From Pectobacterium sp. A5351 (GTDB taxonomy: Bacteria; Pseudomonadota; Gammaproteobacteria; Enterobacterales; Enterobacteriaceae), in the NCBI RefSeq assembly GCF_028335745.1, contig NZ_CP116477.1, positions 310,001 through 374,000 on the forward strand: a stretch of DNA of 64,000 bases, read 5' to 3'. Position numbers and translations under genes: made by a program. Shown piece after piece: positions 10,541 through 21,062 of this stretch. Each line of letters opens with the position of its first letter. The first letter of the stretch is position 1. The notes under the pieces were generated by a model that searched no databases, was not told the DNA's origin, and saw only the letters and a program-made list of their open reading frames with translations.

Positions 10541-10578
10541 GAATAGCGGTTTGCAGGTTATTGACTGCACGGCTATTC
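10541..10578 (+). promoter_or_regulatory. Structured leader hairpin upstream of sspA
   Basis: An outer stem GAATAGC/GCTATTC (10541-10547 with 10572-10578) encloses an inner stem TGCAG/CTGCA (10552-10556 with 10565-10569). It ends 22 nt before the GGAGG ribosome site at 10601-10605. GCTATTCGCC also occurs at 10440-10449, so the downstream arm could be mimicked by an upstream copy. The function is unknown; this could be an mRNA leader element. Confidence 0.45.
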
Positions 10579-10610
10579 GCCATATTTTCTCGATAAACTT
10601 GGAGGTTTTC

Positions 10611-11252
10611 ATGGCTGTCGCTGCCAACAAACGTTCGGTAATGACGCTGTTTTCTGGTCCATCCGACATTTTTAGCCATCAGGTACGCATCGTATTGGCG
10701 GAAAAAGGTGTGAGTGTCGAGATTGAGCAGGTAGACATGGATAATCTGCCTCAGGATCTTATTGACCTCAATCCTTACGGTTCCGTGCCAACGCTGGTCG
10801 ATCGTGAACTGACGCTCTATGAATCACGCATTATCATGGAGTATCTGGATGAACGTTTTCCTCATCCGCCGTTAATGCCTGTCTACCCGGTAGCTCGCGG
10901 TAACAGCCGCCTGATGATGCATCGCATTGAGAGCGACTGGTATTCTTTATTGAAGAAAATTACTCATGGCAGCGCGCAAGAAGCGGACGCGGCGCGTAAG
11001 CAACTGCGTGAAGAGCTGCTGGCTATTGCTCCGGTGTTTAACGAAGCACCTTATTTCATGAGCGAAGAGTTCAGTCTGGTGGATTGCTATCTGGCTCCGC
11101 TGCTGTGGCGTCTGCCGCAGTTAGGCATTGAACTGAGTGGTTCGGGCGCGAAAGAGCTGAAAGGCTACATGACACGCGTCTTTGAGCGTGATGCGTTTCT
11201 GGCTTCCCTGACGGAAGTGGAACGTGAAATGCGTTTGCAAACCCGAGGTTAA
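10611..11252 (+). CDS. sspA: SspA, stringent starvation protein A
   Basis: The 213-residue protein has a glutathione-S-transferase fold: a thioredoxin-like domain (about 10-85, NPYGSVPTLVD and the YESRIIMEYLDE segment) and a helical C-terminal domain. SspA binds RNA polymerase and, in E. coli, lowers H-NS during stationary phase and aids acid tolerance; it lacks GST activity. The start at 10611 is set by GGAGG at 10601-10605, although the frame is open further upstream. sspB follows after 5 nt. Confidence 0.96.
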   Translation: MAVAANKRSVMTLFSGPSDIFSHQVRIVLAEKGVSVEIEQVDMDNLPQDLIDLNPYGSVPTLVDRELTLYESRIIMEYLDERFPHPPLMPVYPVARGNSRLMMHRIESDWYSLLKKITHGSAQEADAARKQLREELLAIAPVFNEAPYFMSEEFSLVDCYLAPLLWRLPQLGIELSGSGAKELKGYMTRVFERDAFLASLTEVEREMRLQTRG

Positions 11253-11257
11253 ACTGT

Positions 11258-11764
11258 ATGGCGTTGTCTCAACTGTCTCCGCGTCGTCCGTATTTATTAC
11301 GGGCTTTTTATGATTGGTTGCTGGATAACCAATTAACGCCTCATCTGGTGGTAGATGTCACTCTGCCGGGTGTTATGGTGCCGATGGAGTTCGCCCGTGA
11401 CGGCCAGATCGTGCTGAATATCGCACCGCGCGCTGTTGGCGGCCTTGAGTTAGCTGATGACAGCGTTCGTTTCAATGCCCGTTTTGGTGGCGTACCGCGC
11501 CAGGTCTACGTGCCGATGGCGGCCGTAATGGCGATTTATGCGCGTGAGAACGGGGCTGGAACGATGTTTGAGCCTGAACCTGCTTACGAAGAATCCGCAG
11601 GTGAATTTGAAGACTTCCAGGAAGGCGCTCCCTCTTCAGGGACGGTGATATCGATTGTCGAGAGTCCGCCTGATTCTGAAGCCCCTGACGATGGCCCCGG
11701 TTCTGATGATGAACCGCCACAGCCGCCTAAAGGTGGCAGACCGTCGCTGCGGGTTGTTAAATAA
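11258..11764 (+). CDS. sspB: SspB, ClpXP adaptor for ssrA-tagged proteins
   Basis: The 168-residue protein has a folded substrate-binding domain (about 1-110, RRPYLLRAFYDWLLDNQLTP onward). A long acidic, disordered linker (about 112-155) follows, ending in the ClpX-binding peptide GGRPSLRVVK. SspB tethers ssrA-tagged products of stalled ribosomes to ClpXP. It is co-transcribed with sspA, and a terminator follows at 11774. Confidence 0.96.
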   Translation: MALSQLSPRRPYLLRAFYDWLLDNQLTPHLVVDVTLPGVMVPMEFARDGQIVLNIAPRAVGGLELADDSVRFNARFGGVPRQVYVPMAAVMAIYARENGAGTMFEPEPAYEESAGEFEDFQEGAPSSGTVISIVESPPDSEAPDDGPGSDDEPPQPPKGGRPSLRVVK

Positions 11765-11773
11765 TTCATTTTC

Positions 11774-11798
11774 AAGGGCACCACTGCGGTGCCCTTTT
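11774..11798 (+). terminator. Terminator after sspB
   Basis: A 9-bp stem (11774-11782 with 11788-11796) with a 5-nt loop ends in TTTT. It lies between sspB (+) and budC (-) and may serve both. Confidence 0.85.
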
Positions 11799-11826
11799 CT
11801 ATTTCTGTTGTTAGCTAAATATGCCG

Positions 11827-12977
<1,151 letters not shown>

Positions 12978-13391
12978 ATGCATCAAGGTCGTTGTTTATG
13001 TGGCGGCGTGACGATTTCCACGGCGCATTCGGTGAGTGATGTCAGCGCGTGCCATTGTGGAATGTGCCAGACGTGGGGCGGCGGACCCTTGATGTCCGTC
13101 GAATGCACGGATCCGGCGATTGAGATAGAAGGTGAGGAGAACATTACGGTCTGGCCATCATCGGAATGGGCCGAACGCGGTTTTTGCCGCGTGTGTGGAA
13201 CGCATCTATTTTACCGACTGCGTGGCGGTAATGCCTATCATATTCCGGCGGGTTTCTTTGCTGAGGAGACGAGTAAGACGCTGATATCGCAGATTTATAT
13301 TGATAAGAAACCGGGCTACTACTCATTTGCTGAAAAGACGCCGACGCTGACGGAGCAGGATATTATCGCGCTTTATGCAGGTAAAGATTGA
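12978..13391 (+). CDS. GFA-family zinc-binding protein (CENP-V/GFA domain)
   Basis: The 137-residue protein has the cysteine pattern of the GFA family: CLCGG near the start, CHCGMCQTWGG, then CRVCGTHLFYR. These are the ligands of two zinc sites. Family members were named after glutathione-dependent formaldehyde-activating enzyme, but most have no proven reaction, so none is assigned. A strong GGGGAGGA site precedes the ATG. It stands alone between budC and gltD. GRCLCGGVTIS at the N-terminus is a typical opening. Confidence 0.85.
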   Translation: MHQGRCLCGGVTISTAHSVSDVSACHCGMCQTWGGGPLMSVECTDPAIEIEGEENITVWPSSEWAERGFCRVCGTHLFYRLRGGNAYHIPAGFFAEETSKTLISQIYIDKKPGYYSFAEKTPTLTEQDIIALYAGKD

Positions 13392-13410
13392 AGGCTTAGG
13401 TAAGGACGGA

Positions 13411-13439
13411 AAAAGAAAAGGGCAGCCAGCGCTGCCCTT
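13411..13439 (-). terminator. Terminator of gltBD
   Basis: A 9-bp GC-rich stem (13418-13426 with 13431-13439) and 4-nt loop are followed on the minus strand by TTTCTTTTTCC. It lies 35 nt after the gltD stop and also closes the convergent GFA gene. Confidence 0.85.
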
Positions 13440-13473
13440 AAGAGAAGTGGGTCGTTTTTACACTTCCACGTTT

Positions 13474-14901
<1,428 letters not shown>

Positions 14902-17900
14902 TTACTGCGCCTGAACCCGCAGCTCGGCTGCGGAACGACTACGGTGACCCAACAATGCCTTCACATCACTTGACTTCGGTTTCACCAGAGCAAACTTCGG
15001 TGCCCAGGTCGGCCAGTTAGCGAGGATCTCTTCTCCGCGGTGTGAACCGGTATTCTGCACGTGCTCGGTGATCAGGCCACGAAGATGCTCTTCATGAATA
15101 GCCAGTTCTTCGACATCCAGCACTTCCACCAGTTCCGGGTTAACGCGTTTGCGGAATTCACCGTCTTCATCCAGCACGTAGGCGAATCCACCGGTCATGC
15201 CTGCGCCAAAGTTCACGCCAGTACGACCCAGCACGCAGACGATACCGCCCGTCATGTATTCACAGCCGTTATCGCCGATGCCTTCTACCACGGTGATACA
15301 GCCGGAGTTACGTACGGCGAAACGCTCACCGGCGCGGCCTGCGGCAAACAGCTTACCGCCAGTCGCGCCGTAGAGACAGGTGTTACCAATAATGCTGGCT
15401 TCGTGGCTGCGGAAGGCGGAACCCACCGGAGGGCGCACGGAGATGCTGCCGCCTGCCATGCCTTTGCCCACATAGTCGTTGGCATCACCAGTTAATTTTA
15501 GTTCCACGCCGCCTGCGTTCCAGACGCCAAAGCTCTGTCCTGCGGTACCGGAGAAGTAGGCTTTGATCGGATCGCCAGCCAGCCCTTGATCGCCATGTTT
15601 CTCGGCAATTGCACCAGACAGCGTCGCGCCGACGGAGCGATCGGTGTTACGGATATCGAAGTAGAGCGCTTTGCCCTGTTTCGAATCGATGTGCGGCTGT
15701 GCCTGTGCCAGCAACTCTTTGTTCAGCAAGCCTTTATCGAACGACAGATTGCTTTCAGTGCAGTACAGCGCTTTGCCCGGCTGAGGCTGTGCAGCGTGCA
15801 GCAGCGGAGACAGATCCAGTTTGTTCTGTTTAGCGCTGAAACCGTCCAGCTCAACCAGCAAGTCGGTGCGGCCAATCAGATCCACCAGACGGCTGACGCC
15901 CAACTCCGCCATCAGCACGCGGGTTTCGTGTGCGATGAACTGGAAGTAGTTGGTCACACGCTCAGGCAGACCGTGGTAGTGATCGCGACGCAGCTTCTCA
16001 TCCTGCGTGGCAACGCCGGTCGCACAGTTGTTCAGGTGGCAGATACGCAGGTATTTACAGCCCAGTGCGACCATTGGCCCGGTACCGAAGCCGAAGCTTT
16101 CCGCACCCAAAATCGCTGCCTTGACGATATCCAAGCCAGTTTTCAGGCCACCGTCCACTTGAAGGCGGATTTTGTGGCGCAAACCGTTGGATACCAAAGC
16201 TTGCTGTGTTTCTACCAGACCCAGTTCCCACGGGCAGCCCGCGTATTTCACGGAAGACAGCGGGCTGGCACCGGTACCGCCGTCGTAACCAGCGATGGTA
16301 ATCAGGTCGGCATACGCCTTGGCAACACCTGTAGCGATCGTTCCGACGCCCGGTTCGGACACCAGTTTTACCGAAATCATCGCTTTCGGGTTGACCTGTT
16401 TCAGATCGAAAATCAGCTGTGCCAGATCTTCGATAGAGTAAATGTCGTGGTGCGGCGGTGGTGAAATCAGCGTCACACCCGGCACGGAATAACGCAGACG
16501 GGCAATGTACGGCGTGACTTTATCACCCGGTAACTGACCGCCTTCGCCCGGCTTCGCGCCCTGCGCCACTTTAATCTGAATCACATCAGCGTTAACCAAA
16601 TAGGCTGGCGTCACACCAAAGCGGCCAGAAGCAACCTGCTTGATACGGGACACTTTATTGGTACCGTAACGCGCGGGATCTTCACCACCTTCACCGGAGT
16701 TGGAGAAACCGCCCAGCCCGTTCATCGCTTCTGCCAGTGATTCATGCGCTTCTGGGCTGAGTGCGCCGATGGACATGGCCGCGGTATCGAAGCGTTTGAA
16801 CATTTCAGAAGCGGGTTCAACGCTGTCGATCGCGATAGCCGCGCCTTCTTGCGGTTTCAGTGCCAGCAGGTCGCGTAAGGTCGCTGCTGGACGCTCGTTA
16901 ACCAGTTTGGCGTATTGCTCGTAATCGCTGTACTCCCCGGTTTTCACCGCGGTTTGCAGCGTGGTGACCACGTCTGGGTTGTAGGCATGGTATTCGCCGC
17001 CGTGCACAAACTTCAGCAGTCCGCCCTGTTCCAGCGTTTTACGCTTCAGCCAGGCGCGTTTGGACAGGTTCAACAGATCTTGTTCGAAGTCGCTGTAGTT
17101 TGCACCGCCGATGCGGCTGACGACGCCCAGGAAGCATTGCGTCGACACATCTTTGTGCAGGCCCACGGCTTCAAACAGCTTGGAGCAGCGGTAAGACGCA
17201 ATCGTCGAGATGCCCATTTTGGACATAATCTTGTACAGGCCTTTGTTGATGCCATTACGGTAGTTCAGCATCACGGCACGATAAGGTTTGTCGATGGTGT
17301 GGTTATCCACCATCCGGGCCAGCGTTTCGTAAGCGAGGTAAGGGTAGATCGCCGTTGCACCAAAGCCTAACAGCACGGCAAAGTGGTGCGGGTCGCGTGC
17401 GCTGGCGGTTTCGACAATGATGTTGGCATCACAGCGCAGGCTCTTTTCGACCAGACGGCGCTGAACGGCACCGACGGCCATTGGCGCAGGGACAGGCAAG
17501 CGTGATTCGCTAATGCCGCGGTCGGACAGCACCAGCAGAACGGCACCGTCTCTGACTTTGCTTTCTGCTTCGTCACACAGTTTCTCGATCGTCTGTTGTA
17601 GCGTTTGCTGCGACGGATCAAACGTCAGATCCAGCGTGTCGGCACGATAGTGCAGTTCATCCTGCGACGTCAGTTGGGTGAAGTCGGAGTAAAGCAGGAT
17701 CGGTGATTTAAAGCTCAGACGGTGAGCCTGACCTTCCGCTTCACAGAACACGTTCATTTCACGACCAATGCTGGTCGCCAGCGACATGACATGGGCTTCA
17801 CGCAGCGGGTCGATCGGCGGGTTGGTGACCTGCGCGAACTGCTGACGGAAGTAGTCATAAATGATGCGTGGACGGCTCGACAGCACGGCGAACGGCGTGT

Positions 17901-19362
17901 CATCGCCCATGGAACCGGTCGCTTCCTGACCGTTTTCGCCCAGCACGCGGATGACCTGATCCAGCTCTTCGCTGCTGTAACCGTACTGTTTCTGGAAGGT
18001 CTCCAGCAGTTCATCGTCGAATTCACGGCTGCCGACCTGATCGTCTGGCAACTCTTCAAACGGCACGAGGCGCTTAACGTTTTTCTCCATCCACTCTTTG
18101 TAAGGGTGGCGGCTTTTCAGATCGTCATCGGTTTCAGCAGAGTGCAGGATACGGCCACTGCGGGTGTCGATGACCATCAGCTCACCCGGACCGACGCGGC
18201 CTTTTTCAACCACTTCATCCGGTTGATAATCCCAGATGCCGACTTCAGACGCACAGGTGATCAGCTTGTCTTTGGTGATGACGTAGCGCGCCGGGCGCAG
18301 GCCGTTACGATCCAGGTTACAGGCAGCATAGCGCCCGTCGGACATCACGATACCGGCCGGGCCATCCCACGGCTCCATGTGCATGGAGTTAAAGTCGAAG
18401 AAGGCGCGCAGTTCAGGATCCATATCCGGGTTGTTCTGCCAGGCTGGCGGAACCAGCAGGCGCATGGCGCGGATGATATCCATCCCGCCGCTCAGGAACA
18501 GTTCCAGCATGTTATCCAGCGAGCTGGAGTCAGAGCCGGTTTCGTTGACGAACGGCGCGGCATCCTGCAAGTCTGGGATCAGCGGGGTTTTGAATTTGTA
18601 AGCGCGCGCGCGTGCCCATTGGCGGTTACCAGCGATGGTGTTGATTTCGCCGTTGTGCGCCAGATAGCGGAACGGCTGCGCCAGCGGCCAGCGGGGTACC
18701 GTGTTGGTTGAGAAACGCTGGTGGAACAGACAGATCGAAGATTCCAGACGTAGGTCAGCCAGATCGAGGTAGAAGCGCGGCAGATCCGCCGGCATACACA
18801 GACCTTTATAGATCGTGACCAGATTGGAGAAGCTACAAACGTAGAAGTCTTTATCTTCGATGCGCTTTTCGATACGGCGGCGCGCCATGAACAAACGGCG
18901 TTCCATATCACGTTGACGCCAGCCAGCGGGGGCGTTAACGAAAATTTGCTCAATACGCGGCATGGATGACAGGGCAATTTCACCCAGCACATCCGGATTG
19001 GTTGGCACTTCACGCCAGCCCAGTACGGACAGCGTTTCGTTCTGCAACTCTTCTTCTACAATCCGACGCGTGGCGCGAGCCAGCTCTTCGTCCTGATTGA
19101 GAAACATCATGCCAACAGCGTAGTTTTTGGCTAAGCGCCAGCCGTGCTCTTCCGCCACCAGACGAAAGAAACGGTCTGGCTTCTGAAGTAATAAACCGCA
19201 GCCGTCGCCAGTCTTGCCGTCAGCAAGGATTGCGCCACGGTGCTGCATGCGTGCGAGTGCGTGAATCGCGGTACGCACTACTTTATGGCTCGGCTCACCT
19301 TCTATATGGGCGATTAATCCGAAACCACAGTTATCTCTCTCTTGGGATGCATCGTACAACAT
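14902..19362 (-). CDS. gltB: Glutamate synthase (NADPH) large subunit GltB
   Basis: The alpha subunit is 1486 residues from the ATG at 19362. The class II glutamine amidotransferase domain begins MLYDASQERDNCGFG; the cysteine in DNCGFG becomes the N-terminal nucleophile after propeptide removal. The FMN/Fe-S synthase domain has GEGGEDPARYG and the cysteine cluster CKYLRICHLNNCATG, followed by the C-terminal beta-helix (GXXG repeats). A GTG start at 19398 is possible, but GGGGAGG lies 9 nt before 19362. E. coli gltB is Lrp-activated; see the site at 19774. Confidence 0.97.
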   Translation of the reverse strand: MLYDASQERDNCGFGLIAHIEGEPSHKVVRTAIHALARMQHRGAILADGKTGDGCGLLLQKPDRFFRLVAEEHGWRLAKNYAVGMMFLNQDEELARATRRIVEEELQNETLSVLGWREVPTNPDVLGEIALSSMPRIEQIFVNAPAGWRQRDMERRLFMARRRIEKRIEDKDFYVCSFSNLVTIYKGLCMPADLPRFYLDLADLRLESSICLFHQRFSTNTVPRWPLAQPFRYLAHNGEINTIAGNRQWARARAYKFKTPLIPDLQDAAPFVNETGSDSSSLDNMLELFLSGGMDIIRAMRLLVPPAWQNNPDMDPELRAFFDFNSMHMEPWDGPAGIVMSDGRYAACNLDRNGLRPARYVITKDKLITCASEVGIWDYQPDEVVEKGRVGPGELMVIDTRSGRILHSAETDDDLKSRHPYKEWMEKNVKRLVPFEELPDDQVGSREFDDELLETFQKQYGYSSEELDQVIRVLGENGQEATGSMGDDTPFAVLSSRPRIIYDYFRQQFAQVTNPPIDPLREAHVMSLATSIGREMNVFCEAEGQAHRLSFKSPILLYSDFTQLTSQDELHYRADTLDLTFDPSQQTLQQTIEKLCDEAESKVRDGAVLLVLSDRGISESRLPVPAPMAVGAVQRRLVEKSLRCDANIIVETASARDPHHFAVLLGFGATAIYPYLAYETLARMVDNHTIDKPYRAVMLNYRNGINKGLYKIMSKMGISTIASYRCSKLFEAVGLHKDVSTQCFLGVVSRIGGANYSDFEQDLLNLSKRAWLKRKTLEQGGLLKFVHGGEYHAYNPDVVTTLQTAVKTGEYSDYEQYAKLVNERPAATLRDLLALKPQEGAAIAIDSVEPASEMFKRFDTAAMSIGALSPEAHESLAEAMNGLGGFSNSGEGGEDPARYGTNKVSRIKQVASGRFGVTPAYLVNADVIQIKVAQGAKPGEGGQLPGDKVTPYIARLRYSVPGVTLISPPPHHDIYSIEDLAQLIFDLKQVNPKAMISVKLVSEPGVGTIATGVAKAYADLITIAGYDGGTGASPLSSVKYAGCPWELGLVETQQALVSNGLRHKIRLQVDGGLKTGLDIVKAAILGAESFGFGTGPMVALGCKYLRICHLNNCATGVATQDEKLRRDHYHGLPERVTNYFQFIAHETRVLMAELGVSRLVDLIGRTDLLVELDGFSAKQNKLDLSPLLHAAQPQPGKALYCTESNLSFDKGLLNKELLAQAQPHIDSKQGKALYFDIRNTDRSVGATLSGAIAEKHGDQGLAGDPIKAYFSGTAGQSFGVWNAGGVELKLTGDANDYVGKGMAGGSISVRPPVGSAFRSHEASIIGNTCLYGATGGKLFAAGRAGERFAVRNSGCITVVEGIGDNGCEYMTGGIVCVLGRTGVNFGAGMTGGFAYVLDEDGEFRKRVNPELVEVLDVEELAIHEEHLRGLITEHVQNTGSHRGEEILANWPTWAPKFALVKPKSSDVKALLGHRSRSAAELRVQAQ

Positions 19363-20013
19363 ATTAGTGAACCTCCCCAGGCTCTGTGTGACTCTCACAA
19401 CCTACTGCGAGAAAGCACCGTGGCGTTGAGCGGCTAGTATTACGCTCTCTTCTTCGGCCTCTCGTGACGGTCTCACAAGTGGTAAATGACTTGTTTTTAG
19501 AGGGAGTCTTCATTTACTGCATAAATATGACGAATCATGGACCCGTCAGGAAAGCTTCCAGCGGATTCCCAAATTAGCGAGAAAGCCTGTTCAGGTCAAA
19601 TACCAGTGCAAAATGTGCTGATAAACGATAGTTTTTAATTATACCTATGAAAGATAATGATTTTTTTAGAAAAATTATCTCGGTAAATGACTATGGCGTT
19701 TAATTGAAGTGTGAGCTGTATCACTATATAAAAGCGCGAGAACCCTTATCCGTGCTGCATTGTTTCTCAGTCTCAGCATATTATGCTGTATATGGTTACT
19801 TTTAGATTTAATGAAACTATTTTTAAGTATTGCTTCATCTTTTCATCAAGCGCGCATACGGGATAAGAAAAATTAATTAGCACAGACGTGAGTTTATTTT
19901 CACTAAAAGCGAATAAAAATGCATTTCGTTGGGGTGTGTGTGATTGATCGCGGTCATCGCGAAGGGGGCAAGAGAAAGGTAGTCTGCTGTTCCTCAAGGG
20001 AGCAGGTTAGAAT
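19363..20013. other. Divergent regulatory region between gltB and yhcC
   Basis: This is a 651-bp non-coding region, AT-rich between about 19600 and 19930. Apart from the Lrp-type palindrome at 19774-19788 I see no gene. The long upstream region fits the distal Lrp and IHF sites known for E. coli gltBDF. Confidence 0.65.
19774..19788. promoter_or_regulatory. Consensus Lrp-binding site upstream of gltB
   Basis: The 15-bp palindrome CAGCATATTATGCTG fits the published Lrp consensus YAGHAWATTWTDCTR at all 15 positions. It lies about 412-426 nt upstream of the gltB start codon. E. coli gltBDF is a classic Lrp-activated operon with distal sites. Confidence 0.75.
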
Positions 20014-20943
20014 ATGCAATTGCAAAAATTAATCAATATGTTTGGCGGAAATCTTCAACGCCGCTATGGCGAGAAGATCCACAAGCTGACGCTACACGGT
20101 GGTTTTAATTGCCCTAACCGTGATGGCACGCTGGGGCGAGGCGGCTGTACGTTCTGCAATGTGGCCTCGTTTGCGGATGAACAGATGCAGCAACGCAGTA
20201 TTGCGCAGCAGTTGGAAACGCAGGCGGGAAAGGTGAACCGCGCCAAACGCTATCTGGCGTATTTCCAGGCGTATACTAGCACCTATGCCGAAGTTCAGGT
20301 GCTGGAAAGCATGTATCAGGAAGCGCTGAAACAGGCCGAAATGGTGGGACTGTGTGTGGGCACGCGCCCTGACTGCGTGCCTGATGCGGTGCTGGATTTG
20401 CTGTCCCGTTATCATGAACAGGGTTACGAGGTCTGGCTGGAACTGGGGCTGCAAAGTGCGTGTGACAAAACGCTGCACCGGATTAATCGCGGACATGATT
20501 TCGCCTGCTATCAGGAAACCACCCGCCGCGCACGTGAGCGCGGCCTGAAAGTGTGTAGCCATCTGATTGTCGGTTTACCGGGAGAAGACGCACAGCGCTG
20601 CTTATCGACGCTGGAGCAGGTGGTTGAGACCGGCGTGGAGGGCATTAAGCTACACCCGCTCCATATCGTGGAAGGCAGCACGATGGCGAAAGCCTGGCGG
20701 GCGGGAAGGCTGTCCGAGCTGGCACTGGATCGCTATGTGGAGACGGCAGGAGAGATGATTCGCCATACGCCGCCGGAGGTGATCTATCACCGCATTTCCG
20801 CCAGCGCTCGCCGTCCGACCCTGCTGGCTCCGCTCTGGTGTGAAAACCGCTGGACGGGCATGGTCGAGCTGGATCGCTATCTGCAAACGCATGGTGTACA
20901 GGGTTCCGCGCTCGGCACGCCCTACCGCTACGCTAGTATGTAA
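20014..20943 (+). CDS. yhcC: YhcC, TIGR01212-type radical SAM protein
   Basis: The 309-residue radical SAM protein has its cluster cysteines in CPNRDGTLGRGGCTFC. Other family motifs include LELGLQS, SHLIVGLPGED and GIKLHPLHI. It has the core elements of radical SAM enzymes that use S-adenosylmethionine and [4Fe-4S]. In many enterobacteria the gene sits between gltB and arcB, as here. The substrate is not known to me. The start at 20014 follows a CAAGGGAGCAGG region with a usable ribosome site. Confidence 0.9.
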   Translation: MQLQKLINMFGGNLQRRYGEKIHKLTLHGGFNCPNRDGTLGRGGCTFCNVASFADEQMQQRSIAQQLETQAGKVNRAKRYLAYFQAYTSTYAEVQVLESMYQEALKQAEMVGLCVGTRPDCVPDAVLDLLSRYHEQGYEVWLELGLQSACDKTLHRINRGHDFACYQETTRRARERGLKVCSHLIVGLPGEDAQRCLSTLEQVVETGVEGIKLHPLHIVEGSTMAKAWRAGRLSELALDRYVETAGEMIRHTPPEVIYHRISASARRPTLLAPLWCENRWTGMVELDRYLQTHGVQGSALGTPYRYASM

Positions 20944-21062
20944 TGCGTCAAAAGAGGTGGGCGTTAGAGGCTGATATTTCGTGCCGTGAATCTGTGCGGC
21001 AGCACCGTATCAGCCGCCGTTTTACGTTATGATGCGCGGGTGGGTGACTAAGGGAAATCGCT

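Noticed and set aside
17722..18711. Long open frame antisense to gltB (329 codons)
   Set aside because: It is fully covered by gltB on the other strand, with no recognisable domain or ribosome site.
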